From assembly GCF_024166365.1 (NCBI RefSeq), contig NC_064819.1, positions 3,236,501 to 3,300,500 of the forward strand: a DNA stretch of 64,000 nt. Direction: 5' to 3'. The notes under the pieces are model-generated. The model was not told where the DNA came from, ran no database searches, and saw only the letters and a list, made by a program, of their open reading frames with translations. Both the position numbers and the translations under genes were made by a program. Shown here in pieces: positions 11,857 through 23,300 of the stretch; the stretch's first letter is position 1, and each line of letters begins with the position of its first letter. Source of the stretch: Elephas maximus indicus (lineage: Eukaryota > Chordata > Mammalia > Proboscidea > Elephantidae).

Positions 11857-13465
11857 GTTGTTGTTAGGTGCTGTCGAGTCAATTCTGACTCACAGCAACC
11901 CTGTGTACCACAGAACAAAATACTGCCAAGTCCTGCACCATCCTCATACTCCTGGCTATGTTTCAGCCCATTGTTGCAGCCACTGTGTCAATCCTTCTCG
12001 TTGAGGGTCTTCCTTGTTTTTACTGACCCTATATTTTATCAAGCATGATGTCCTTCTGGGACTGGTCCCTCCTGATAACATGTCCAAAGTATGTGAGATG
12101 AAGTCTCCTCATTCTTGCTTCTAATGAGCATTCTCGCTGTAGTTCTTTCAAGACAAGATTTGCTCCTTCTTCTGTCAGTACTTGGAATATTCAATACTCT
12201 ATGCCAACACCATAATGCAAAGGCATCAATTCTTCTTAGTCTTCCTTATTCATTTTCCAGCTTTCACAGGCATATGAGGTGACTGAAAACACCATGGGTT
12301 GGGTCAGGTGCACCTTAGTCCTTAAAGTGAAATCTTTTTTTTAAGGAGATCTCTTGCCACAGATTTGCCCAAAACAATGTGTTGTCTGATTTCTTGGCTG
12401 CTGCTTCCATGGATACTGATTGTGGATCCAAGCAAAATGAAATTCTTGAAAACTTCAATCTTTTCTCCATGTACGATAACGTTGCTTATTGGTCCAGTTG
12501 TGAAGATTTTTGTTTTCTTTAGGTTGAGGTGTAATCGATATTGAAGACTGTGGCCTTCAATCTTTATCAAAAAGTGCTTTGAGTCCTCTTCACTTTCAGC
12601 AAGCAACGTTGTGTCATCTGTATAACACAGTTAGTGAGTCTTCCTCCAATACTGATGCCACGTTCTTCTGTCTATAGCCCAGCTTCACAGATTATTTGCT
12701 CAGCATACAGATTGAATAAGTATGGTGAAATGATACAACTCTGACACACACCTTTCCTGGCTTTAAAGCATGCAGTATCCCCTTGATCTGTTCAAACGAC
12801 TACCTCTTGGTGTAAGGACACGTTCCTCATGAACACAGTTAAGTGTTCTGGAATTCCCACTCTTCCAACGTGATCCATAATTTGTTATGATCCACACAGT
12901 CGAATGCCTTTGCATAGTCAATAAAACACAGGTAAACATCTTTCTGGTATTCTGTGCTTTTGGCCATGACCCATCTGACATCAGCGATGATATCCCTTGT
13001 TCCACCTCCTCTTCTAAATCCAGTTTGAATTTCTGGCAGTTCCTTGTCTGTGTACTGTTGTAACTGTTTTTGAATGATCTTCAGCAAAATTTTACTTATG
13101 TGTGATATTAATGACATTGTTCGATAATTTCCACATTCTGTTGCATCTCCTTTCTTTGGAATAGGTACAAATAGGACTCTCTTCCAGTTGGTTGACCAGG
13201 TAACTATTTTCCAAATTTCTTGGCATAGATGAGTGAGTGCTTCCAACACTGCATCTGTTTTTTGAAACATCTCGATTGGTATTCTGCCAATTCTTGGAGC
13301 CTTGTTTTCCACCAGTGCCTTCAATGCAGCTTGGACCTCTTCCTTCAGTAGCATTGATGCTTGATCATATGCTACCTCCTGAAATGGCTGAACGTCGACA
13401 AATTATTTTTGACACAGCGGCTCTGTGTACTCTTTCCATCTTCTTCTGAAGCTTCCTGTGTCATT
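11857..13465 (-). mobile_element. RTE-type LINE, 5'-truncated and decayed
   Basis: The - strand encodes fragments of an RTE (BovB-like) reverse transcriptase in shifting frames. Residues include a NYRTMSLIS motif, FIDYAKAFDCVDH (polymerase motif A with the catalytic Asp) at about 13354-12839, and an ESEEDSK..KKTKIF..LLGSTI stretch at 12606-12322. The 3' end near 11857-11930 carries the TGAGTCAGAATTGACTCGAC tail and CAACAACAA terminus shared with AfroSINEs. RTE elements supply reverse transcriptase to such SINEs (established for the family). Stops and frameshifts make this copy inactive. Confidence 0.92.
12322..13354 (-). pseudogene. RTE LINE reverse transcriptase remnant
   Basis: Two or more frames carry the remains. 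The N-terminal polymerase fragment (171 codons) holds fingers and motif A. A gap follows with stops and shifts where the YADD box should be, although the rc of the region near 12,610 still reads toward an ESEED motif that usually follows YADDTTLM. A second fragment of 94 codons covers the region after the catalytic box. No intact catalytic centre is visible. Confidence 0.85.
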
Positions 13466-13539
13466 ATTTTCTAAACGCTATGCCACCAGGGTTTCCTTTT
13501 TCCCCATAGAATCCTTCACATAATGATGTGGTATAAATG

Positions 13540-13768
13540 CCAGTGGATTTCAGAAAACCTGAATTTAAGTACTGGCTTATTAATTGTTTTCATTTGGGAC
13601 AGACACGTATTTTTGAACCTCTGTTTCTATAAATTGATGCAATAATAACTACTTCATAGGATTTTACAACATAGTTGTGAGAGTGGATAAAGTATATGAA
13701 GGCAAAACTTTATGAACTGCTAAGTGCCATCTGGGTAGCGTGCATGTACGTGATTTACTGTTATTATG
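13540..13768 (+). repeat. MIR SINE, decayed
   Basis: Contains AACCTCTGTTTCTATAAATTG, ATAATAACTACTTCATAGGA and AACTGCTAAGTGCC in MIR order. Confidence 0.7.
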
Positions 13769-14861
13769 GCCTGTATATAAATGACACCCATAGGAATAGA
13801 AGAGGCCTCAAAAATTTGTGGATGGTGTGAAGAGGGATCAAAGACACTACGGAAAGTTGGCTGGCATCATTATCAAATATGCACCATGAACATGTTTTTT
13901 TCCTCTTCACTTCCTATTTCCTACAATACTGGGTTAACTGAGGAGTTCAGTGATTTAGCTACAAAATGTCAATAATTAAACTCAAAGAGGTCATCATGAG
14001 GTCACAGTTCATTGATGCCCATTCAGTCCAGTGATCTCCTTGAGACTTTCCCCACCCTAAGCTCGTGGCTGGATATTTTTGTGCCCTTCACACCCATGGA
14101 AGTCTTCCATCTGCATCTACCTAGTCAAAGCCTACATGTTTTTGTAAGTTCTCAAACTAGATTGCCTATGCCTGACTTACCTTTCTGTTAGCTTATGAAA
14201 TCCCGAAGCATGGTGAGAGTCTGGACTATACAATATAGCTGTTGGTTTTATAGAAGCCTCTGTTTCTGGTTGTTAGAGTTTCAGGCTGACTGCACAATGT
14301 TGCTTACTGAGGTCAACTTACTGAGGACTTTGTAAATTTAGTTCAGTTGGGTGACTTCACCAGAGACAAACAAGATGTAGTTTTCTTACAGTAGAAATTT
14401 CTATAAGAATGATGAGTTTAGACAGCTATCATCAGTGGAGTTACATACAAGAAGGGGCCTGTGGAGCGTACAGAAGTCTGTTAGGGATCCTCAAAACCAT
14501 CAAATGGGGATATATTTTGTGCCATAAAGTTTCTTTTCCACATGTAGATCTGAGAGCCAAGTGATAACAAGGAGACTTCAGTGGTAAATTCATGGGATAA
14601 AAGAGATGAGGGGATACAAGGGTAGATGACATAGTGTCATTTGGGACTGGTTATTTCCACAGGGGCCAGACAGACACTGATATGCACATGGAGAAGGAAA
14701 AAATGGGAACTGATTTATAGAGCAGTAAACGAGCAATGTAACCATATTTGAGTTTTGGATAGGAGTAGGGAAATGCCCATATCTGTCATATATTTCCCCA
14801 AAGTGATCTCGACATCAACAATCCCGGAAGTCCTACTTCTTATATGAAGAGGGCTGATGTA

Positions 14862-14867
14862 TTTATT
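14862..14867 (-). terminator. ZBTB20: Candidate distal ZBTB20 poly(A) signal
   Basis: TTTATT on the + strand reads AATAAA on the - strand, in the context TCTCAATAAATACATC. It is followed within about 30-50 bases by a G/T-rich stretch suited to cleavage-factor binding. It lies about 2 kb beyond mir-568, the distance I remember for the human gene end. The cleavage position near 14845 is inferred. Confidence 0.6.
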
Positions 14868-15997
14868 GAGAATTTTTCTGGCCTTATAAACTATAAAAAT
14901 ATTATATATATATATATTTTTTAGCCCTAGAACCCCTTATATGCAAAAATGGAGAAGTGTTCCAAAAACTTGGAATACTATCACAATATAAAGAAGACAC
15001 AATAGGAAAATAGTTTTTTTTTTTTTTAATTATTCCTTCATATTCAAACTTCACAAACAGTGTGAACTTGTACAATACCTCGGAAAGTGAAACTTACAAA
15101 AAAAGTGCTGGTAACATTTAAAAAAAAAAAAACAACAAAAACCCCAAAAAACGAACATCATTCTTAGCAACATCAATTACTCTTCCACACAAAACAGAAA
15201 CCTTGTAAAATTTATTTTCGTATTTTTAAGGCGTAATACTTCCGTATAAAGTATATGCAAGAGATAAAACTTCACAGTATTCCAAAATGTCACAATAATA
15301 ATAATAATATAATAGTATAATGAAGCGCTACAGTTAATTTTTCTTTTTTTTTTTTTTGAATGTTTTTTTTTTTTTTTTTCCTGTTTAAATAACAAATACA
15401 AGTCACAGGTAAATATACGTGAGAAAAATACGAGGCTAATATTAAATGGCAGGGTAAGGATACTGTCACTGTAAGAAAAAACTGGCAGGATGTGTGTATT
15501 TAGTCTATATTTTAAAGCACTTGATAGAAAAGGCGTATGCAAGGTTTTTCAAAACAATTTTTGTTTGTTTGATAACTGACAACAATTTAACAGTATAATG
15601 AGAAAAAAAGGAACAAACTTCCTCTCAAAACTATTGACCTGCTCATCCCAAACCATGTGTACACTGAAGGATGGATGTGTGTTTGTGTACACGTGTTTAT
15701 GACTCTACGGTACACAGATTGATACAGCAGGATTCCACACCCACCGGCAATGACTGGAGGGTACAGTCTCTGCGGTCAGTCAGCCCAGGCTCTTCTTGGG
15801 ACATTATTCTTTCAGTTTAAACTCTCTCTTTCCTTACCTCTCACTCTTTGCAAACTCTTTCCCAATCCCCAGGTCTTCAGTCTATGAAGACAGTCTGGTG
15901 AGAAAAGTTACCCTCCATTCAAAATTCACTGGAAAGTGGGAACTGCATAAACAGGGACACCCACACAGACACTGAAAATACCACTTGGACGAATGAA

Positions 15998-16022
15998 TGT
16001 GTGTGTGTGTGTGTGTGTGTGT
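15998..16022. repeat. (TG)n microsatellite in ZBTB20 3' UTR
   Basis: Twelve TG units on the + strand. The ZBTB20 transcript carries CA. Confidence 0.95.
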
Positions 16023-16879
16023 ATTGTAGGTCTGAATATACAGTGTGTGTGTGTTACACAGTAGCAATTGCAAAAAAGGGACCCTATTCCTTTCCATCCT
16101 AAGAAACAATGTGGTAAGAAACATTTCTTTGAATCTTAGCAAAACACTGCAGTGGGATAATCAGGAAATGGGTTCACCTTTCAGCAGTCACCACGTAAAC
16201 TTCATTTGAACACACGTGCCCAGACCTCGGATCTGTGCACACGTGTGTATGTTAACAGCTAGCCATTCAGCCAACAGGGAACAGAAAGACAGCAGATAGC
16301 AAAACAAGTCAATAAGGTGCTCAAAGAAAAAAGTGGCCCCACTCCTCCAGTGGACAGCCACATTAAGGTGCTTCGAAAAAGTTTGTTTTTTTTTTTCAGT
16401 TTTTATTTTAAACATTAAAAGAGTACTGTTTTGCACATGGTAGTTCTGAGCCAGGCCAAGGTTTTTGAGATTTCTGACATCTTCCATTAAAAAGGGCTTT
16501 CACTGTAGTTGTTCGGTTCAGTTTGTTGTGGGTCACTTGAGGTTTTTTTTTTTAAAATGTTGAATAGCCAAAAACGGAAATCAAATCAACATGACTCAAA
16601 GAAATAACTGATGAAATGGTATAGAACATTACCGCGTTCCCATTGGATCAAGATGGTTTCGCCCGTTTTTCCTCTTTATCTAACACTGTTCCTTTTTTTC
16701 TTTGTTACAATCCATTCCTTGTGAACATTCAGAAATGACCGAAGTCACGGCAAGTGGCTGTTTGGATGTTTTGTGATCTGTTTCAAGAGTCCAACCTTGT
16801 TTCCTCTGCTGCTGTCTGTGTAGAACCTGGATCTGTAATAAGCATCTGATTTTGTTATGTGCATGTGTGTATATGTGCA

Positions 16880-16975
16880 CGTATACACACGTATACATGT
16901 ATAATATATACACTATATATATGTGGATATATATATAGGAAGTGTGTATACATTTATACATAATATAGTGTATAC
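16880..16975 (-). ncRNA. MIR568: mir-568 precursor
   Basis: The reverse complement matches the human mir-568 hairpin as I remember it. The mature 5' arm, encoded at 16942-16961, matches the 20-nt human mature sequence at every position. The 3' arm at about 16880-16918 pairs with it in a long, nearly complete AU/GU-rich stem. The terminal loop region differs from my recollection of human by an extra TA dinucleotide, and the stem base has a few substitutions. It lies within the ZBTB20 3' UTR in the sense orientation, so excision would come from the ZBTB20 transcript itself. The surrounding TA/TG-rich sequence is simple-repeat-like, so the hairpin may have arisen from an inverted simple repeat. 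Functional output of this miRNA cannot be judged from sequence. Confidence 0.9.
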
Positions 16976-17277
16976 TGTCTCAACTGGAGATAAACTGAAC
17001 TGGGTTCAGACACTAGCATATGGTTAACTTTCCCCTGCTCCCTCTATATGTTTTAAACAGTCTGGAGCTTTTACTTATTTATTTTTTTAAAGTGCATTTT
17101 CAATGCAGAATAACTGTAATCCACTGATTCTTTTGAAAACTTTTTCTGATGAGAAAACTCTGACAGTTCTCAGCCCCAAGCAAGAGAAACCTGGGTTTGG
17201 TCATGCCGGGGGCTGACGTGGCAGTGCCAGGCTTGTGCCTGAGTGATTACTGGGCATTCTGGACTCCGGGCACCTTA

Positions 17278-17304
17278 GCAGCAGCAGCAGCAGCAGCAGC
17301 AGCA
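17278..17304. repeat. CAG/CTG trinucleotide repeat in the ZBTB20 3' UTR
   Basis: Nine uninterrupted GCA units on the + strand, giving a UGC/CUG repeat in the ZBTB20 transcript. The length is short of known pathogenic CTG expansions but is polymorphism-prone. Confidence 0.95.
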
Positions 17305-20300
17305 CCTTTCTGAGAAGTGGAGATAGAAAAGGAGGAAGGAAGGAAAGCTCAGATGAGGAAGGGTGAACTGGTTGTGTATTTGCCTATCGGAATTGTTAAC
17401 TTTGACTGGGACGGAGTTGTGCAGTTCCTGCTTGGCTTCAGCTGAGAGATGCCATCTAGCTCCCCCAACCAACTGACACCAACCTCCCCACGGCCCCCAC
17501 CTGCTCAAGCATGACCCAGATGTCCCCACTCCTGAGGCTGACTCCTGTGTGTCAGTTCCCTGTGGGTATGTGAGTGCCAGCATCTAGTAGGAATAAGGCA
17601 CCAGAGAAATCAAAATGTTACAAAAAAAGATGCGAAACCCCATTTCAAAGAGTCTCTCTCATTGCTCGTTAAAATATTGCATGTGATACCATCGTTGGTG
17701 TGTACTTAAAAGTGTGTCAAATGCAGTCTCTGAAAGGAACTTGAAGCCCTTCAGCACCAGAGATCTTTAGGAACGCACCCTTAGTCTAAACGCACCCACG
17801 CCCCTCCCACCCCCCACGCCCACCCCATGCCACACCCAAAAGCACCGATTCGAGAGAACAAGGCTCCTTGCCGTTGCTCACCTCAGGTTTGAGAAAATCA
17901 AAGAAATCTATGCAAGAGAATTTTCAGAAATCCCTCTTAAAATTAAATGGATTTAGGCTGCCATGTGTCTGGTTACTTACTTCTCTCCACTTCCAAAGAG
18001 CATCGTGAGGGGGTTGAGATGTTTGGATTGAATGTTTAGGGGAATGTGCTGAAAAAAATTTACTTCTCAAACGATGCCCAAGTCCTCCACCAACCAACAC
18101 TTCAACTTCCTCGTTTTTGTTTTTCAACAATTCTAAAAAGGAAGAGGTCCATCTAACTAGAAAAGGAAAAAATGAAGGCACATGATTTTCTTCGGTCCCA
18201 CAATCCTTAAAAAAAATGGTGTTTTAAAAGTGTGTTTGAGTGTGCACGTGAGATGGGAGCCTAAGGAGCCATTGAGGCAGCAGTCCAAGGGAAGCCAGGA
18301 AAAGAAAACAAGAGAGAATTTTGAGACAGAGAGAAGGAAGGAGAAAGGAGGAGATGGAGGCCTCTCTTCAGCTTTCTGTCATTGACAGTCTAGAGATCTG
18401 GCTGCTTTAAGGTCCAGAACGGAATTTGTTTGTCTTGGTCTAGAAAGTGCCCCAGTTAAATATCTCCAGTTAATCGTGAAACAGCTTTTGGTGTTTCCCT
18501 TTTCCCTTCCCTCCAGCCAAATGATTTTTTAAAAAAATATCAGAGTTTTTTTTTTTTTTTAATTACTTTTTCAATGTTGAAAAAAATATGGAAAAGCTAT
18601 TGAACAGCCCCAGGGCGCTCTGCCTCTCTGTCTTCACAGTGAGCAGATAGGTGGATACTCCACAGAGTCAAAAATGAGGCGGGCCAGAGTCCTTCCCACA
18701 GGCTAGGGGTGCCTTGGCAGCACCCACAGCCATTTCTTTCATCTGCATCCCTGCTCCGCCCATCCATGGAATGTGGGCTACTGAGGAAGGCACAGTCCAT
18801 CTAGAGAGTGGTGGTAACAGGGGGGCCTGAGAAACACAGGGTGAAGGAGGCAGGCGCTCTCTCCTCAGGCCACTTGACCTATTGTGCTCTCTAGAGTGGC
18901 TGCCTCTCCTCAGATGGAAAGTGTGGCTGCTCACTGAAAGGCTGAAGTCCCACTCACATTTTGCCTCGTGAGACCTCAACTCTCAGGCTCACCACCTTTA
19001 TGCCTCTCTCTGTGGCAGGCTTGGCCCCCTGTCGCCAGGAAGGCAATGTTCCAAGATAGAGAGTCAAGGCCAACTGGCTATGTCAGACAAAAAAAGGGCT
19101 ATGACATGGGGTTTCAGAAACAAATTTAACTTTGGTTTTCCAACTTTTTCAAACCACAAAAATGAAAGCAGGACTTCGGTGGCTTTGATCATCTGACAGC
19201 TGTTTTACATATATATATTTCATTTGGCAAGGCTAAGGCGGGGGGGAAGAGAAAAGGGGTTTCCTATAATTGGTCGAAGACACAGGGTGGTAAAATGCTT
19301 CCACACTTAAACTCACAGTCCAGTGTTTTTGACATTTCATAAATAGCTTTTTTTTTTTTTCTCTAAAAAAAGAATAAAACAAGAACAATCCCTTTACTTA
19401 CTCATCTGAAACAAAATAAACAGCAGTGGGTACAAACTTCTTCTTGTAACAATTACAAAAAACAACAATATAATCCCAACTTTTAACACGCATCTTGAAT
19501 CAGTTATTATTATTATTATTTTTTAAACCTCAAAACTGCAGCATATCCTTAAGGGCAAACTTTTCAATTAGTTTTTTTCTTTTTTTTTTAAATAATGTCT
19601 TCACCAAAAAAACAGTCTTGTACCAATAAAATGCATTCAAAAATAGAAAATATTACACAACAAAAATATGTATCCTTCCTTTCCAAAAAAGAGTCTTCAC
19701 AAAAAAATGTAGAAAAAATTCTAACAATTTTTTTCCCCCTCTCCTAAACATTAACTTTCAGTCTAGGGCACGATTATTTATTGATTTAAATGTCTGTTTT
19801 TGCATAAAACATGGAAGATGCAAAACAATTAACTGTATTAGAATTGTGAAGTTACCTCCACTTCCACCCCTTCTATAAAACAAAACAAAACCAGAAAAAC
19901 CCAGCAAACATTAACAAATGATACAGCCAGTTGGCTAGGAAAAATATCTGTCTTTCCTTTCAATGTGTATTTGGAATGGGTTCATTGGTTCATCTAGGCA
20001 TGCTGAAGAATGGAGATTTTTTTTTTTAGGCTGAATTCAAGAGTGTCTTTAGCATTTGCTGATGCTCTACTGAGTGAGTTACAGTCTCCCCATTGAGGGA
20101 CCATCCATCGCAAATCCTCTTCGAGAAGGGAAATATGCAAGCGTGCCTCACCGGTGGTCAGAGAACTGTGGTGTGTCCACACATGTATGGTACACATACC
20201 TCTACACGAGCCATTTTCTCAAGCATAGCACATCTTCTTTTCTACTCAAAATGGAGCTCAGGCACAGGATAAAAGGTAATGGAGCACTCCGGGGGTATGA

Positions 20301-23300
20301 GGAAGGGTGGATCATTTCTTCCCACAGTCTCCTCTCTCCCATGTAATCTGTTTGGGCGCCAACTGGAACAATGGTAAGATCTCCGTCTCAAGGGACTGCC
20401 TTTCCCCACCCCCACTCCACTTACCCAGGCTTCTTTTTATTTTTAGCATTGTGGCTTAAAATATGCATTTTTCTTATATGATGATATTTATCTTTCATGT
20501 GGGATGTATTTTGTTATGTGTTCGTCAGTACAAATAAGATTTTTTTTCCTGCTGCTTATTTGGTTGCTGGTTTTTTCCTCATGGTTTCTTGTTTTGTTTT
20601 GGATTTTTTAAACAGTGAAATGTGTCCAATCTTATTTCCAGTGCATTAAACAAATTTTAAATTAAAAGAATAAAACCTTTCCCCCATCCTCCTAAAGGAA
20701 ATGACTGATAAAAAGTACAATATAATAAAATCAGGCATTGCCCAAAATAGCATGATGTGCAACCTCATTTACATCAAAGAAAAACAAACAAACAAGAATT
20801 ACAAAACATAAGCGTGAAGGAACCAAAACTATATAATCCCAACTATGGTATGACTGGCAAGCACAGGTTAAAAAATAGGTAAGGCTACTTTTAGATTTCT
20901 AACTCAACTTGGTTAACCACTATTCTTCTGTCTTTGCCTTCAACTCTTAATCTTTTACTCACTAGTTGTTTTATATCTTTAAAAGGAACAAATCCATTTT
21001 TATATTTTTGGTCTACAGTAGAATTACAATATTAATAATATAAGAAAAAATATTTCATTAACAAGTTGGTACTGCATCCATGTGGGGAAGTTAGAAAAAA
21101 ATTACTCCAATAGACATAGCAAATGGACTCTATTTTTATAAAAATAACCACAACTATAATAGAAATTATAATCAGGGCAACAAATTAAACTGAAAACAGG
21201 TGTAGAAAGTTATATTTTGGATAGTACAAACTCCTGACAAGCTATGTCTTAGAAATGCAGCCTCCAAAGATTTCCGATTATTTCTACCCTTCCATAGGCT
21301 CATTCAACATTCAAACAGAAATGGAAATACAATGAAATTAAGTGGAGAGCTGGTTGGAGCCAGCCAAAACTTTCAAGCTATCTCAGTTGATTGGTCTAGA
21401 CTAGGTGGACAGCATTTGAGAAACCGGTTGGCTGCAAGGGAACTGCTGATGGTAATTGTTTTTAATTTTTCAAGAGTCCCCATCCCACTGGTAAAGAGAG
21501 ACACCAAGGAACCAAACTTTTTTTTTTTTTTTCCTGATGATATATAATACATGAGAGAAATAAAATTCTGATAGAGAGGATATGGCGGTGAGGTAAGAAA
21601 AAGAAGATAGAGGAGAAGTAGACAAACTTTGGGTACCATTCCCCTTTGTTTGGTTCAACACATTGGTCTCTTTCTCTTTCTGAACATAGTTTAGGATTAG
21701 CTACAGGCTCTGATATCATGATATCCATCCATGCGTATCTACTGAAGGGCTAGGTGGCTCTGGAGGAGTTCCCACCCCCTAATTCCCATGATGAAGCAGA
21801 AGGGGCATAGGATGTTGTAACAGCAGCGTCCCTTCATGTTAGCCACCACTGTCTGATGGTTAATTCACACTGATGATTCAGTGTGAAAGGATTTGTAAGA
21901 ATGGGCCTTGGTAACCAACAGATGTGAAGCTATTTCCAGAAAAAAAAAGAAGAAAAGGAAATGGAATCTGTCAGAAAATACTGCTTTTGGTTTTTTTTAA
22001 AACTTCGAGCTGTCCTTGGTTTTTCTCTCATTCGGTTGCTCCAGTTTAAGTAAGAGTTTAGAATCTAGTGCAAATATCAAATCACAGCATTCCAGGAGCA
22101 ATATCTTATCCCTTCATTCTAAGTGAGTATTATCCCTTCAGGTCTCCTCAGAAGACTGGGGGCAATCAATGGTCCAGAAAAGCATAACTGGACAAATTAT
22201 TAATCTAGTACTTGCTACAACAAGAAAGGCACTATCACAACAGATCAGCCTCCAAGCATTTTCTTTGCCACAGGCATGGACATTTTAACCACTCTAGCAA
22301 CCAAAACGAAGCCTAGACTGTGACTTCGTCAATACTTGAATTCACTGGCCAGTTACCTGACTCTCCCACCCCTACCAGCCATTGCTCTTGGCTCTGGCCA
22401 ACCCGAGCACTGATTTACACTTGTGGACATGCTGCTTACATTTTACCAGAAATCCCTGTATGGTTCTACATGATTTAGCTCACTCTCTTCCATGGAAGTT
22501 TCTTTCTCTCCATCAGTCTCCAGGTATGTCTCTATTAAAGACTAGTTACAGTGTCAAGTGCTATTGTTGTTGTTTCCTAAATTTTAAACCTCTGACCAAA
22601 CCCTAAGTCATAGTTCAGTAACTCCTCTAATAGCGATGTCTCCTGTCAATACCACTGTGAACAGAATGAAAACCAAAGTGTTATCCCCTGACCACCAAAG
22701 CATGTTCCTTGAGCACGTTGTACTACGTTTTGTCTGGGAGAGAGGAAGTCGGGCTCTGGAGGTTAAAGTCTTTGGTGATAGAACTGGATTGGTAATGCAC
22801 AAGTCCGAAGGAAGAAGTTGTTCCCAAAGCCTCAAGAGAAGTATCCCCGGAGTGAATACATTAAGACAGGTCAATTATTTCCTTCTATAACTTTGGTTTG
22901 GTCCAGCCAACACCCTCTTAGTGCTTATCTAATACACATCTCTAAGTACCTTGTTCAGAGTTCTGAATTTAGAGTTTCTTATTTAAAATGGAGACATGGT
23001 GTAATGCTTTGAGTACTTAAGGAATCACTTGTGTTAGTTTTGAAAGTTCTAAATGGAGTTTTTATAACTAGCTAGGCTGACAATTCCTTTTCACACATTT
23101 TAACTTGGGGTAGTAGACGTGGATGGATGCTAAGGAGGAGAGACAAAAAGACAGGTATCAATGCTGGGATCTTAGGAAAGATGCCTCAACAGTGAGTTTT
23201 CCAAATTCCAAACACGTGACAGCATTTAGAAAAATTCAACAGTAGCTGTTTATATGGGTTGGGAACCTGTCTTACTGATGCAGAATCTTCAAAGCTGTCA

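Larger units (their letters stand above)
8876..14844. other. Intergenic interval between convergent TIGIT and ZBTB20
   Basis: No gene is recognised between the TIGIT end and the ZBTB20 poly(A) site. Most of the interval is repeats: a MaLR-type LTR, two copies of an old palindromic repeat (the first begins just before this interval), an AfroSINE, MIRs and a decayed RTE LINE. About 13.8-14.8 kb shows nothing I can name. Confidence 0.65.
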
